Positions 43,971-52,588 of a stretch of DNA of 52,588 nucleotides are shown here, piece by piece. The DNA comes from Nocardia cyriacigeorgica NBRC 100375 (lineage in GTDB: Bacteria > Actinomycetota > Actinomycetes > Mycobacteriales > Mycobacteriaceae). The stretch is from positions 1 through 52,588 of the forward strand of contig NZ_BAFY01000170.1 in the NCBI RefSeq assembly GCF_000308555.1, written 5' to 3'. Each line of letters begins with the position of its first letter. Position 1 is the stretch's first letter. The translations under genes and the position numbers were made by a program. Below the pieces are notes generated by a model. It did no database searches. It had not been told where the DNA came from and saw only the letters and a program-made list of their open reading frames with translations.

Positions 43971-44570
43971 ATGAGCACTCGCCGCCGCCTCGCCCCGGAG
44001 CAACGCCGCCGCTTGCTGGTGGAGGCCGGTGCGCGCCTGTTCGCCGAACGGCCCTACGACGCGGTGCTCATGGACGACGTCGCCGCGGCGGCGGGAGTGT
44101 CACGCGCCCTGCTCTACCGGCACTTCCCCACCAAGCGTGAACTGTTCGCCGCCGTCTACGAGCAGGCGGCCGCCGACCTGCTGGTGGCCACCGAACTCGA
44201 CGCGAGCAAACCCTTCGCCGAACAGCTGGCCGCCGGATTGGACGCCCATTTCGACTACTTCGAGGCCAATGCCCATTCGGTGATCGCCGCCAACCGGGTG
44301 CTCGCCACCGACCCGGCCATCCAGGCGATCATCTCCGGTGAACTGGGCGAACTGCGCAGGCGGTTGCTCGATGTGCTCGGTGTCGAGGGCCGACTCCGCG
44401 AGGCCACCTCGGCGGTGCTGATGTCCTGGCTGACGTACGTGCGGGTGCTGACGATCGACTGGCTGGACAACCGCTCCCTGACCCGCGAGCAGATGCGTCA
44501 GGTGAGCGTCGGCGCGTTACTGGGCGCCCTCGAACCGCTGCTGGGCCGGGCACCGCAGCCGCCGCGCTGA
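43971..44570 (+). CDS. TetR/AcrR-family repressor
   Basis: This 199-residue regulator has an N-terminal helix-turn-helix with D-D-V-A-A-A-A-G-V-S-R-A-L-L-Y-R-H-F at residues 37-54. A helical ligand-binding domain follows. The ATG at 43971 is preferred over GTG 43965. The two GTAGAC-N4-GTCTAC-type palindromes just upstream are its likely binding sites, giving control of itself and of the divergent DUF4345 membrane protein. Ligand unknown. Confidence 0.92.
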   Translation: MSTRRRLAPEQRRRLLVEAGARLFAERPYDAVLMDDVAAAAGVSRALLYRHFPTKRELFAAVYEQAAADLLVATELDASKPFAEQLAAGLDAHFDYFEANAHSVIAANRVLATDPAIQAIISGELGELRRRLLDVLGVEGRLREATSAVLMSWLTYVRVLTIDWLDNRSLTREQMRQVSVGALLGALEPLLGRAPQPPR

Positions 44571-44593
44571 CCGTGAGGCGACCGCCGCGCGAG

Positions 44594-45508
44594 TCAGACC
44601 AGTCCGCGTGGACGGACCACCATGACGGGAGCGGCGCGTTTGCCCTTCTCCTCCAGCAACGCGATGGCGGTGCCGTCCTCGGTCAGCGCCACATAGACCC
44701 CGGACAGGCCGATCGGATCGAGCCAGCGGCCGTCGCGCAGCGATTCGGCCTGGGCCTCATCGATGCTGCGGTGCGGGAACGCGGTGCGGACGGCGGCGTC
44801 GATATCGAGGCTCAGGCCAGGATCGTCAGCGAGCTGGTCGAGGGTGCGGGCATGGTCCAGGGTGAACGGCCCGACGCGGGTACGGCGTAGCGCGGTCAAG
44901 TGACCGCCGACCCCGAGCGCGGCGCCCAGATCGCGGGCCAGCGCCCGGATGTAGGTACCCGAGGAGCATTCCACGACCACATCGAGGTCGACGAAATCTC
45001 CGGCGGCCCGCCGAGCCAGCAGGTCGAAGCGGTGCACGGTGACCGGCCGGGCCGCCAGCCGTACCTCCTCGCCGGCACGGTGGCGGGCATAGGCGCGTTC
45101 ACCGTCGACCTTGATGGCGCTGACGGTGGCGGGGATCTGCTGGATCTCGCCGGTGAGCGCGGCGATCCCGGCGGCGATATCGGCATCGGTGACCGCGCCC
45201 GCCGGTGCGGTGGCGACGATCTCGCCCTCGGCGTCGTCGGTGGTGGTGTCCTGTCCGAGCCGGATGGTCGCGGTATAGGCCTTGGTGGTCAAGGTGAGCA
45301 GGCCGAGCAGTTTGGTGGCGCGTTCGACCCCGAGCACCAGCACACCGGTCGCCATCGGGTCGAGCGTGCCCGCGTGGCCGACCTTCTTGGTGCGCAACAG
45401 CTTCCGGCAGCGGGCGACGACATCGTGGCTGGTCAGCCCGCCGTCCTTGTCGACGATCAGTAGACCGCCGAGCCCGTCCGGGCCGAGCACCGGCTTGTCG
45501 GCGGCCAT
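44594..45508 (-). CDS. truB: tRNA pseudouridine(55) synthase
   Basis: This 304-residue enzyme has the TruB motif H-A-G-T-L-D-P-M-A-T-G with the catalytic Asp at about residue 51. Further blocks are A-Y-T-A-T-I-R-L-G, I-P-A-T-V-S-A-I-K and S-S-G-T-Y-I-R-A-L-A-R-D-L-G. It makes pseudouridine 55 in the T loop of tRNAs. Its start overlaps the pptT stop by one base (TGATG). The truB-pptT-pptH neighbourhood matches Rv2793c-Rv2795c. Confidence 0.97.
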   Translation of the reverse strand: MAADKPVLGPDGLGGLLIVDKDGGLTSHDVVARCRKLLRTKKVGHAGTLDPMATGVLVLGVERATKLLGLLTLTTKAYTATIRLGQDTTTDDAEGEIVATAPAGAVTDADIAAGIAALTGEIQQIPATVSAIKVDGERAYARHRAGEEVRLAARPVTVHRFDLLARRAAGDFVDLDVVVECSSGTYIRALARDLGAALGVGGHLTALRRTRVGPFTLDHARTLDQLADDPGLSLDIDAAVRTAFPHRSIDEAQAESLRDGRWLDPIGLSGVYVALTEDGTAIALLEEKGKRAAPVMVVRPRGLV

Positions 45509-46173
45509 CAGGCGTGCACGATCGCGGTGAGGATGAGGCCGTCGGCGATCTGCCAGCGGCCGTCGAACGAGGTGAGCGGCATACCGCCGTCGGTGACCTG
45601 ACCGGGGACCAGCAGGTCGCTGCGGAAGGTGCCCGAAGCCTTGTCGGAGGAATCGTCGACGGTGAAGGTGATGTGGGCGTCCTCGAAACCCAGCCAGCGC
45701 CCCGTCAGCGGGAACCACGCCTTGTAGGTGGCCTCCTTGGCGCAGAACAGCAGCCGATCCAGGTGCAAGTCGGAGCCGGTGGCCCGCAACCATTCCCGCT
45801 CCGCGGGCAGGCTCACCGAATCGAGCACGCCCTCGGGCAGGGTGTCGTGCGGTTCGGCGTCGATGCCGATCGAGCGGAAACGCAGCTTGTGCGCCAGCGC
45901 GGCGGCGCGGTACCCGTCGCAGTGGGTGAGACTGCCGACGATCCCACGCGGCCACACCGGGGCCCCCCGCTCCCCCTTACCGATCGCGACCTCCGGCTCT
46001 CCCAGCTGCGCCAGCGCGAGCCGGGCACAGTGGCGCGCCCCGATGAAATCGCGACGGCGCTTGTCCACCGACTTCGCGATCAGATGCTCTTCGGCCGGAT
46101 GCGCCCGCAGGCCCTCCGGGTACGTCAGCAGCTCGGCCGACGCGACCCCGGCGGGCAGAATGTTCTCGATCAT
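45508..46173 (-). CDS. pptT: 4'-phosphopantetheinyl transferase (PptT type)
   Basis: This 221-residue Sfp/EntD-type enzyme has G-S-L-T-H-C-D-G-Y near residue 80, the Mg-binding G-I-D-A-E at about 102-106 and K-E-A-T-Y-K-A-W near 146. It transfers phosphopantetheine from CoA to carrier proteins of type I fatty-acid, mycolate, polyketide and siderophore synthases. It lies between truB and the PptH-like phosphoesterase, the order known from mycobacteria. Confidence 0.95.
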   Translation of the reverse strand: MIENILPAGVASAELLTYPEGLRAHPAEEHLIAKSVDKRRRDFIGARHCARLALAQLGEPEVAIGKGERGAPVWPRGIVGSLTHCDGYRAAALAHKLRFRSIGIDAEPHDTLPEGVLDSVSLPAEREWLRATGSDLHLDRLLFCAKEATYKAWFPLTGRWLGFEDAHITFTVDDSSDKASGTFRSDLLVPGQVTDGGMPLTSFDGRWQIADGLILTAIVHA

Positions 46174-46222
46174 CGCGACCGAGCCTAGTAGGTGCGGACG
46201 GTGCTCCGGTCGCAGCCCGGCG

Positions 46223-47188
46223 CTAGATCCCCCGGCGGCGTTGCGCCTTGCTGCGCATCTCGGCGGCGGCTGCCTCCATCTCCGGGGTGACCTTGAAATG
46301 CCCGCCCCAGGAGTTGAGCGTGCCGGGCGGATACTCCGGCTCGGGCAGGATCTGGCGCAGCAGACGCTCGGGCATGCCGCGGCGCTGCCATTCCCGCGGA
46401 TAACCCAGCGAGACCTCTTCGAAACGCACGCCCTCGTAGTAGGTGGTGCGCGGGATGTGCAGATGCCCGTAGACCGAGCAGACCACGTTGTAGCGGATAT
46501 GCCAGTCGGCGGTCAGGTCGGTGCCGCACCAGAGCGCGAATTCGGGGTAGAACAGCACATCGGTGGGTTCGCGGACCAGCGGGAAATGATTGATCAGCAC
46601 CAGCGGTGTGCCCTCGGGCAGCGCATCGAGTTTGCGCTGGGTCACCTGCACGCGGGCGTGGCACCAGGCGTCGCGGGTCAGGTACGGGTCGGGTGAGAGC
46701 AGGAACTCGTCGGTGGCCACCACATTGCGTTCCCTGGCCAGCGCCAGCCCCTCGGCCTTGGTTTTGGTGCCTTCCGGCAGGAACGAGTAGTCATAGAGCA
46801 GGAACATCGGCGCCAAGGTGACCGCACCGCCGTAGGGCTCCGAGCCCGCACCGCGCCACACCGGGAACGGGTCTTCCGGGGTCAGCACGTCCAGGTCCCG
46901 GCAGATCGACACCAGGTACTCGTAGCGCGCGAGACCGTGCATCTGCACCGGATCCTTGGCCGTGGTCCACAGTTCATGGTTGCCCGGCACCCAGATCACG
47001 GTCTTGAAGCGGCTGCGCAGCAGTTCCAGCGCCCACCGGATGTCGTCGGACTTCTCCGCGACATCACCGGCGACGATCAGCCAGTCCTCCGGCGAGTCGG
47101 GCCGGATCTGTTCGACGACGGGACGATTGCCCTGGTGCCCGACATGGATGTCGCTCACCGCCATCAACTTGGGTATCACCACACCCAC
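46223..47188 (-). CDS. pptH: Metallophosphoesterase, PptH-like
   Basis: This 321-residue calcineurin-like phosphoesterase has D-I-H-V-G-H at residues 13-18, A-G-D-V-A-E, G-N-H-E-L-W, N-H-F-P-L and the C-terminal G-H-L-H. Rv2795c (PptH), at the same position in M. tuberculosis, removes phosphopantetheine from carrier proteins and so opposes PptT. I assign the same role by position and motifs. The start is GTG at 47188. The gap to pptT is 49 bases. Confidence 0.88.
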   Translation of the reverse strand: MGVVIPKLMAVSDIHVGHQGNRPVVEQIRPDSPEDWLIVAGDVAEKSDDIRWALELLRSRFKTVIWVPGNHELWTTAKDPVQMHGLARYEYLVSICRDLDVLTPEDPFPVWRGAGSEPYGGAVTLAPMFLLYDYSFLPEGTKTKAEGLALARERNVVATDEFLLSPDPYLTRDAWCHARVQVTQRKLDALPEGTPLVLINHFPLVREPTDVLFYPEFALWCGTDLTADWHIRYNVVCSVYGHLHIPRTTYYEGVRFEEVSLGYPREWQRRGMPERLLRQILPEPEYPPGTLNSWGGHFKVTPEMEAAAAEMRSKAQRRRGI

Positions 47189-47299
47189 CTTGGCATACCG
47201 GTGCGATGCGGGCGTGCGGGGACCACCGTGGCAGCAACACGGCGGCCGGTCGGCACGGCAGGAAGCCGCCGGATCACGCCGGATTCCAGCGGGTCGATC

Positions 47300-48754
47300 T
47301 CAGCGTGCGGCACGCGGCACCTCGGCGCCGACCCTCGCCCAGCGCCCGGACAGCGCGCGCCAGACGACGGCAATCAGCCGCAACACCATGAACGCCACCA
47401 AACCGGACCAGATACCGGCGATCCCCCAGTCGAAGACCAGTGACAACCAGATGGCGGGCAGGAAGCCGAGCAGCGCCGCACCGAGAGTGGTCGTGCGCAG
47501 GTAGGCGGCATCGCCGGCACCCAGCAACACACCGTCGAGCGCGAAGACGATGCCCGCCACCGGAATCAACGCAACGAAGAACCACCACACCACCCCGGTG
47601 CGGTCGAGCACGGCGGGATCGTCGGTGAACAGCGGCGGAATCACCGCGGCGCCGGCGGCGAAGAGCGCGGCCAGTCCGAGCGCGAAGATCTCCGACCACC
47701 CGGTGATCCGGCGGGCCAGGCCCCGCGCGCCCGAGGCGTTGCCCGCACCGAGCGCCGCACCGACCAGCGTTTGGGCCGCGATGGCCAGCGAATCCAAGGT
47801 CAAGGCCAGGAAGTTCCACAGCTGCAACACCAGCTGATGCGCGGCGACCGACGCCGCACCGAACCGCGCGGCCACCGCGGCCGCCGAAACGAAGCAGGCC
47901 TGGAAGGCGAGGCTGCGGGCGATGAGATCGCGGCCGAGCACCAGCTGCGCCCGCATCACCGACGGGTGCGGCCGCAGCTCGACCCGTTCGCGCACCAGCG
48001 CCGATACGAACAGGGCGGCGGTCACCGCCTGCCCGACGACATTCGCCACCGCCGAACCGGGCAATTCCATCCGCGGCGCACCGACGAGCCCGTGCACCAG
48101 CACTGGGCAGAGCACCGCCGACAACGCCAGTCCGGCAACGACGTACGTCAACGGGCGCCGCGTCTGCTGCACCCCTCGCATCCACCCGTTGCCCGCCATC
48201 GACAGCAGGATCAACGGCACCCCGAACAGCGCGATACGCACCCAGGCCAGGGCCTCGTCCGCGATATCGCCGCCCCCTGAGATCGCCCCGATGATCGGCA
48301 CGGCGAACAGCTGCACCACCGCGACGATCACCAGTCCGATGCCGACCGCGAGCCAACTGGCCTGTACGCCTTCGGCTACCGCCCCGCGCTCGTCACCGGC
48401 CCCGTGCCTGCGCGCCGCCCGTGCCGTGGTGCCGTAGGCGAGGAAGGTCAGCTGCGAACTCACCTGCGCCAGAATCAATCCGCCGACGGCCAGGCCCGCA
48501 AGCGCAAGCGCACCCAAGCGCCCCACTACGGCGAGATCGAACAGCAGATAAAGCGGTTCGGCCACCAGCACACCAAGCGTGGGCAGGGCGAGGGCGAGGA
48601 TGCGTCGCGGACCGGCGTCGGCGGGATCGGTCACCTGATCCGGCGGGGCGTCGCCGTCATCGGTCACCCGCTCCGGCCGGCGCGCAGCGGTTTCGGTATG
48701 CGAGCCCGGCACGTCGTCAGCCGCGGGATTCGCCGGATCGCCGGACGCACTCAC
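47300..48754 (-). CDS. MATE family efflux transporter (DinF-like)
   Basis: This 484-residue protein has a polar, acidic N-terminal tail of about 48 residues and then 12 membrane segments. MATE blocks are L-A-L-P-T-L-G-V-L-V-A-E-P-L-Y, G-W-M-R-G-V-Q-Q-T and A-A-H-Q-L-V-L-Q-L-W-N-F. It should export organic cations or drugs using H+ or Na+. The GTG start overlaps the nrnA stop as GTGA. In M. tuberculosis dinF (Rv2836c) likewise follows the nrnA-like Rv2837c. Confidence 0.92.
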   Translation of the reverse strand: MSASGDPANPAADDVPGSHTETAARRPERVTDDGDAPPDQVTDPADAGPRRILALALPTLGVLVAEPLYLLFDLAVVGRLGALALAGLAVGGLILAQVSSQLTFLAYGTTARAARRHGAGDERGAVAEGVQASWLAVGIGLVIVAVVQLFAVPIIGAISGGGDIADEALAWVRIALFGVPLILLSMAGNGWMRGVQQTRRPLTYVVAGLALSAVLCPVLVHGLVGAPRMELPGSAVANVVGQAVTAALFVSALVRERVELRPHPSVMRAQLVLGRDLIARSLAFQACFVSAAAVAARFGAASVAAHQLVLQLWNFLALTLDSLAIAAQTLVGAALGAGNASGARGLARRITGWSEIFALGLAALFAAGAAVIPPLFTDDPAVLDRTGVVWWFFVALIPVAGIVFALDGVLLGAGDAAYLRTTTLGAALLGFLPAIWLSLVFDWGIAGIWSGLVAFMVLRLIAVVWRALSGRWARVGAEVPRAAR

Positions 48755-49812
48755 CCCAGCCCCGCCAGCAATTCGGCGACGATCTCCTCCGGTGTTCCGT
48801 GCGCGGTATAACCCGCGGCGTACCGGTGCCCGCCGCCGCCGAGCGCGGAGGCGACGGCGGAGACGTCGAGGCCGTCGTGGCGGTCCGGGCCGCTGTCCTT
48901 GGAGCGCAGCGACACCGTCCAGCGGCCGGGCTCGGCAGATTCCTTGAACACCGCGGCCACCCCGGCCTCGGCCGTGGTGCGCACGATATCGACGACGCTC
49001 TCGGCTTCCTCTTGCGTCACCCCGTCCAGATCGGCGCGCCGGACGAACGCGTACACCAGGCCGACGCCGCCGTGCACCTCCGGCGCCAGCCGGGCCGAGC
49101 CGAGCACCCGCGAGAGCATCGGCAGCCAGCCGAAGGGATGGGTGTCGAGCAGGGTTTGCGCGATCTCGGCGCCGTCGATGCCGGTGGCGAGTAGCCGTTC
49201 GGCCAGTTCATGGGTGCCGGGGCGGACCCAGCGGAACGACCCGGTATCGGTCACCAGACCCGCGTACAGGCAGTGCGCGACGGGCCGGTCGATGGGTTCA
49301 CCCCAGGCGTCGAACAGCCTGGTGAGCACGCTCGTGGTGGATTCGGCCGACGGGTCGATCAGATTGATGGTGCCGAAGCGGGTGTTGGAGCGGTGATGGT
49401 CGATGACGAGCGTGGTGCGGGCGCCGGCGAGCCGGTCGGCCAGCCCACCCAGCCGCGCGGCACTGCCGCAGTCGACGGCGACGAGCAGGTCCACCGCATC
49501 GGGGACCTCGGCCGGCGCCACCAGGTGTTGTGCGCCGGGCAGTGAACTCATCGATACCGGCAGCTGCGCGGGTTCAGCGAACGACACCCGCACGTCGACC
49601 CCACGCCGATGCAGCACCTGAGCCAGCGCTAGCCCGCTGCCGATGGTGTCGGCGTCGGGCTGCACATGGCACAGGATGGTGACCGATGCGGCAGCCGCCA
49701 AGGCCCGCGCCGCCGCCGTGAAATCGGCGGCACCGGGGCGCGCGTCATCCGAGCCGTCCGCCGGTTCAGGGGCCGGGCCGCCCGCTCCGGCCCGCTGTCC
49801 AGTTGTCGTCAT
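48751..49812 (-). CDS. nrnA: DHH/DHHA1 phosphoesterase, NrnA/CnpB type
   Basis: This 353-residue protein has a DHH domain with C-H-V-Q-P-D-A-D-T-I-G-S near residue 45, D-C-G-S-A-A-R-L, and D-H-H-R-S-N-T-R at about 137-144. A DHHA1 domain ends in G-G-G-H-R-Y-A-A-G. The family degrades nanoRNA, pAp and cyclic-di-AMP products. It lies 77 bases downstream of rbfA and overlaps the MATE gene by four bases. Confidence 0.95.
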   Translation of the reverse strand: MTTTGQRAGAGGPAPEPADGSDDARPGAADFTAAARALAAAASVTILCHVQPDADTIGSGLALAQVLHRRGVDVRVSFAEPAQLPVSMSSLPGAQHLVAPAEVPDAVDLLVAVDCGSAARLGGLADRLAGARTTLVIDHHRSNTRFGTINLIDPSAESTTSVLTRLFDAWGEPIDRPVAHCLYAGLVTDTGSFRWVRPGTHELAERLLATGIDGAEIAQTLLDTHPFGWLPMLSRVLGSARLAPEVHGGVGLVYAFVRRADLDGVTQEEAESVVDIVRTTAEAGVAAVFKESAEPGRWTVSLRSKDSGPDRHDGLDVSAVASALGGGGHRYAAGYTAHGTPEEIVAELLAGLG

Positions 49813-49889
49813 CGCCTACCGCGAGTCCGGATCATCCCCGCGAGCGCGGGGTGCGCTGACGACGATCGGCCCGCGACGACCGCCGCGGC

Positions 49890-50327
49890 CTAGTCCTCAT
49901 CGGAGTCCTTATACGGGTCCGGCTCACCGGCGTGGGTCGCGTTGGCCGCCACCTTCGCCACCTCGTCATCGGCCGCCCTGGCCTTGGCCAGCAGGTCCTC
50001 CATCTGCCGCGCCGCATCCGGCACGGTATCGAGGACGAAGGACAGCGTCGGAGTGAACTTCACCCCGGTGCCCGCACCCACCTTCGAGCGCAGCACGCCC
50101 TTGGCCTTCTCCAGACCCGCCGCCGCGGCGGTGTAATCCGGTTCGGCGTCGACGGTTTCGCCCATCACCGTGTAGTACACGGTGGCGTCCCGTAGATCGC
50201 CGGTCACCTTCGCATCGGTCACGGTCACGAACCGCAGCCGCGGATCCTTCACCTCGTATTCGATCGCGGTGGCCACGATCGCCGAGATCCGCTTGGCGAG
50301 TCGGCGTGCCCTGGCTTGATCCGCCAT
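49890..50327 (-). CDS. rbfA: 30S ribosome-binding factor RbfA
   Basis: This 145-residue KH-fold protein begins [14 protein letters not shown]. It has the conserved [14 protein letters not shown] and [10 protein letters not shown]. An acidic tail ends the protein. It assists late 16S rRNA maturation. The ATG at 50327 has GAAGGAG six bases upstream. It is placed after infB and the DUF503 gene in the usual order. Confidence 0.96.
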   Translation of the reverse strand: MADQARARRLAKRISAIVATAIEYEVKDPRLRFVTVTDAKVTGDLRDATVYYTVMGETVDAEPDYTAAAAGLEKAKGVLRSKVGAGTGVKFTPTLSFVLDTVPDAARQMEDLLAKARAADDEVAKVAANATHAGEPDPYKDSDED

Positions 50328-50355
50328 GGCCGCTCCTTCCTCACTGACAATTAGG

Positions 50356-50646
50356 TCAATCTTCAGGTCCGAAGACCCGGCGGCGTACCGCCAGCAACTG
50401 TAACTCCGGACGTGCCGCGACATGCCGTTCACACTTGTCGAGCACCTCGGTCAGATGGTCCATTCCGGCACTGACCATGGCTACTCCGAGCAACGAGCGG
50501 CGGTAGCGATCATGTTCCCCGCCCTCGGCGGCACTCACCCCGAAGCGCTGCAACTCGGCCAGGATGGGCCGGATCACCGAACGCTTCTCTTTCAGCGAAT
50601 GCACGTCTCCGAGCAGGATGTCGAACTCGAGTGCACCGAGGTACAC
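50356..50646 (-). CDS. DUF503 family protein (YlxP-like)
   Basis: This 96-residue protein has the family start [12 protein letters not shown] and [13 protein letters not shown], with E-H-D-R-Y-R-R-S in the middle. YlxP-like proteins lie between infB and rbfA in many Gram-positive bacteria and are linked to ribosome assembly. The GTG start has GGAGG four bases upstream. Confidence 0.92.
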   Translation of the reverse strand: MYLGALEFDILLGDVHSLKEKRSVIRPILAELQRFGVSAAEGGEHDRYRRSLLGVAMVSAGMDHLTEVLDKCERHVAARPELQLLAVRRRVFGPED

Positions 50647-50671
50647 ACAACCTCCAGTTTCGAGCGACGCG

Positions 50672-50713
50672 ACCGGGTGACCGGCGGATTGTCGAATCCG
50701 CCGGTCACCCGGT
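50672..50713 (-). terminator. 19-bp perfect hairpin between infB and the DUF503 gene
   Basis: The arms 50672-50690 and 50695-50713 are fully complementary, with a GTCG loop. It starts 11 bases after the infB stop and has no T tract. It may be a partial terminator, stabiliser or RNase processing site that lowers expression of DUF503-rbfA-nrnA relative to infB. Confidence 0.6.
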
Positions 50714-50724
50714 GTTCGTCACGA

Positions 50725-52588
50725 TCAGTCGCGCGGCTTCTCGCGCAACTCGTAGGCCTCGATGACGTCGCCTTCCTTGATATCGGAGTAGGTGAGCGTC
50801 ATACCGCATTCGAAGCCCTCGCGGACCTCGGTCGCGTCGTCCTTCTCCCGCTTGAGCGAGGAGATGGTGACGGTCTCGGCGATGACCACGTTGTCGCGCA
50901 GCAGACGCGCCTTGGCGTTGCGCTTGACCGAACCCGAGGTGACCATGCAGCCGGCGATGTTGCCGACCTTCGAGGACCGGAAGATGGCCCGGATCTCCGC
51001 GCGGCCCAGCTCGACCTCTTCGTAGATCGGCTTGAGCATGCCCTTGAGGGCCTTCTCGATCTCGTCGATGGCCTGGTAGATCACCGAGTAGTACCGGATG
51101 TCGACACCCTCGCGGTTGGCCAGCTCGGTGGCCTTGCCCTCGGCCCGGACGTTGAACCCGATGATGATCGCGTTCGACGCCGAGGCCAGGTTGACGTTGG
51201 TCTCGGTGACGCCACCGACACCGCGGTCGATGACCCGCAGACGCACCTCGTCGTCGACCTCGATACCGAGCAGCGCCTCTTCGAGGGCCTCGACGGTACC
51301 GGAGTTGTCGCCCTTGAGGATCAGGTTCAGCTCCGAAGTCTCCTTCAGCGCGGCATCCAGATCTTCCAGGCTGATCCGCTTGCGGCTGCGTGCGGCCAGC
51401 GCGTTGCGCTTGCGCGCGTTGCGCCGGTCGGCGATCTGCCGGGCGATGCGGTCCTCGTCGACGACGAGCAGGTTGTCACCGGCGCCGGGCACCGAGGTGA
51501 AACCGACGACCTGGACCGGCCGTGACGGCAGCGCCGCCTCGACGTCCTCGCCGTGCTCGTCGACCATCCGGCGCACGCGACCGTAGGCGTCGCCGGCCAC
51601 GATCGAATCGCCGACGCGCAGCGTGCCGCGCTGGATCAGCACCGTGGCGACCGGGCCGCGACCGCGGTCCAGATGCGCTTCGATGGCGACACCCTGGGCG
51701 TCCATATCCGGGTTGGCCCGCAGGTCCAGCGCCGCGTCCGCGGTGAGCAGCACCGCTTCCAGCAGGGCGTCGATATTGGTGCCCTGCTTGGCGGAGATGT
51801 CGACGAACATGGTGTCGCCGCCGTACTCCTCGGCCACCAGGTTGTACTCGGTCAGCTGCTGCCGGATCTTCTCCGGGTTCGCGCCTTCCTTGTCGATCTT
51901 GTTGACCGCGACCACGATCGGCACGTCGGCCGCCTGGGCGTGGTTGATCGCCTCCACCGTCTGCGGCATGACGCCGTCGTCGGCGGCGACCACCAGGATC
52001 GCGATGTCGGTGGCCTTGGCGCCACGGGCACGCATGGCGGTGAACGCCTCGTGACCCGGGGTGTCGATGAAGGTGATCAGGCGATCGTCCTCACCGAGGT
52101 GGGTCATCACCTGGTAGGCGCCGATGTGCTGGGTGATACCGCCGGCCTCGCCCTCACGGACGTTGGCCTTACGGATGGTGTCCAGCAGTCGGGTCTTACC
52201 GTGGTCGACGTGACCCATGACGGTCACCACCGGCGGCCGCTGCTCGAGGTCTTCCTCGCCGCCTTCGTCCTCGCCGTAGCTGAGGTCGAACGATTCCAGC
52301 AGCTCGCGGTCCTCGTCCTCGGGGCTGACCACGTGCACGACGTAGTTCATCTCGCTGCCGAGCAGCTCGAGGGTCTCGTCGTTCACCGACTGGGTCGCGG
52401 TGACCATCTCACCGAGGTTGAACAGGGCCTGCACCAGCGAGGCCGGGTTCGCGTCGATCTTCTCGGCGAAGTCCGACAGCGAGGCGCCGCGGGCGAGCCG
52501 GATGATCTCGCCGTTGCCGCGCGGCAGCCGCACGCCGCCGACGGCGGGCGCTTGCATGTTCTCGTATTCGGCGCGCTTTGCCCGCTTC
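50725..52588 (-). CDS. infB: Translation initiation factor IF-2, 5' end cut by window
   Basis: The frame is open to the window edge; 621 codons are visible, ending R-E-K-P-R-D. The first ten read [10 protein letters not shown], before M-Q-A-P-A-V-G-G. The G domain has G-H-V-D-H-G-K-T (coded near 52215), D-T-P-G-H-E and N-K-I-D. Domains II-IV follow, including the C-terminal fMet-tRNA-binding barrel. The variable N-terminal region lies outside the window. It heads the infB-DUF503-rbfA-nrnA-MATE series. Confidence 0.98.
   Translation of the reverse strand, partial: KRAKRAEYENMQAPAVGGVRLPRGNGEIIRLARGASLSDFAEKIDANPASLVQALFNLGEMVTATQSVNDETLELLGSEMNYVVHVVSPEDEDRELLESFDLSYGEDEGGEEDLEQRPPVVTVMGHVDHGKTRLLDTIRKANVREGEAGGITQHIGAYQVMTHLGEDDRLITFIDTPGHEAFTAMRARGAKATDIAILVVAADDGVMPQTVEAINHAQAADVPIVVAVNKIDKEGANPEKIRQQLTEYNLVAEEYGGDTMFVDISAKQGTNIDALLEAVLLTADAALDLRANPDMDAQGVAIEAHLDRGRGPVATVLIQRGTLRVGDSIVAGDAYGRVRRMVDEHGEDVEAALPSRPVQVVGFTSVPGAGDNLLVVDEDRIARQIADRRNARKRNALAARSRKRISLEDLDAALKETSELNLILKGDNSGTVEALEEALLGIEVDDEVRLRVIDRGVGGVTETNVNLASASNAIIIGFNVRAEGKATELANREGVDIRYYSVIYQAIDEIEKALKGMLKPIYEEVELGRAEIRAIFRSSKVGNIAGCMVTSGSVKRNAKARLLRDNVVIAETVTISSLKREKDDATEVREGFECGMTLTYSDIKEGDVIEAYELREKPRD

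Overview
This is a GC-rich actinobacterial chromosome segment, most likely from Nocardia or a close relative in the Mycobacteriales. The evidence is gene content and order. Blocks recalled from Mycobacterium tuberculosis Rv2744c-Rv2839c recur here in the same order and orientation: pspA-clgR-pncC-pgsA-argA-ftsK-rnj-dapA; dapB with its small membrane partner; pepR-gpsI-rpsO-ribF with a divergent SirR/MntR repressor; truB-pptT-pptH; dinF-like MATE-nrnA-rbfA-infB. GTG starts, 4-bp ATGA/GTGA overlaps and at least one apparently leaderless promoter also fit this group. All assignments come from reading the sequence; no database search was run.

Layout. 1-4.0 kb: first codons of pspA, then clgR, pncC and pgsA on the minus strand, argA and a YciI-like gene on plus, and terC. 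4.0-4.9 kb: a possible 42-residue gene with its own promoter and terminator, tRNA-Arg(ACG) and a tRNA-Met-like relic. 5-10.7 kb: ftsK, RNase J and dapA. 10.9-16 kb: a HicB/ribbon-helix-helix protein, a YcaQ-type DNA glycosylase, and a three-gene LuxR-type two-component system with an extra kinase-like membrane protein. 16-21.9 kb: an accessory region of lower GC. It holds a divergent small-gene cassette (short membrane protein, resolvase-like protein, small protein, DUF6879 protein, Scr1/WhiJ-type HTH-DUF5753 regulator). It also holds a 586-residue protein with two HNH nuclease domains and four tandem double zinc-finger repeats, a stretch of decayed gene ends, and a DUF4238 gene. 21.9-33.2 kb: mostly core genes again (flavodoxin-like protein, dapB, VOC protein, MFS/ArsR pair, M16 protease, PNPase, S15, RibF, SirR/MntR).

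33.2-42.4 kb: a catabolic island of nine genes in four divergent/convergent arms. It encodes an aldehyde dehydrogenase, a tartrate/isopropylmalate-type dehydrogenase, a class III aminotransferase, a DUF3830 protein, an amidase, a D-2-hydroxyacid dehydrogenase, two Asp/Glu-racemase/maleate-isomerase-type enzymes and a GntR/FCD regulator. The same 14-base element, containing a GntR-type palindrome, lies in both divergent promoter regions, so the GntR protein probably controls the whole set. The substrate is unknown and no transporter is linked. 42.4-44.6 kb: a lipoprotein, then a DUF4345 membrane protein divergent from a TetR repressor with two strong palindromic sites between them. 44.6-52.6 kb: truB, pptT and pptH (carrier-protein activation and its reversal), a MATE exporter, and nrnA, rbfA, a DUF503 gene and infB (cut by the window edge).

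The most unusual content is the HNH/zinc-finger-array protein. It is tail-to-tail with the Scr1-type regulator, the two genes sharing one CTAG as both stop codons, and it is surrounded by gene relics.
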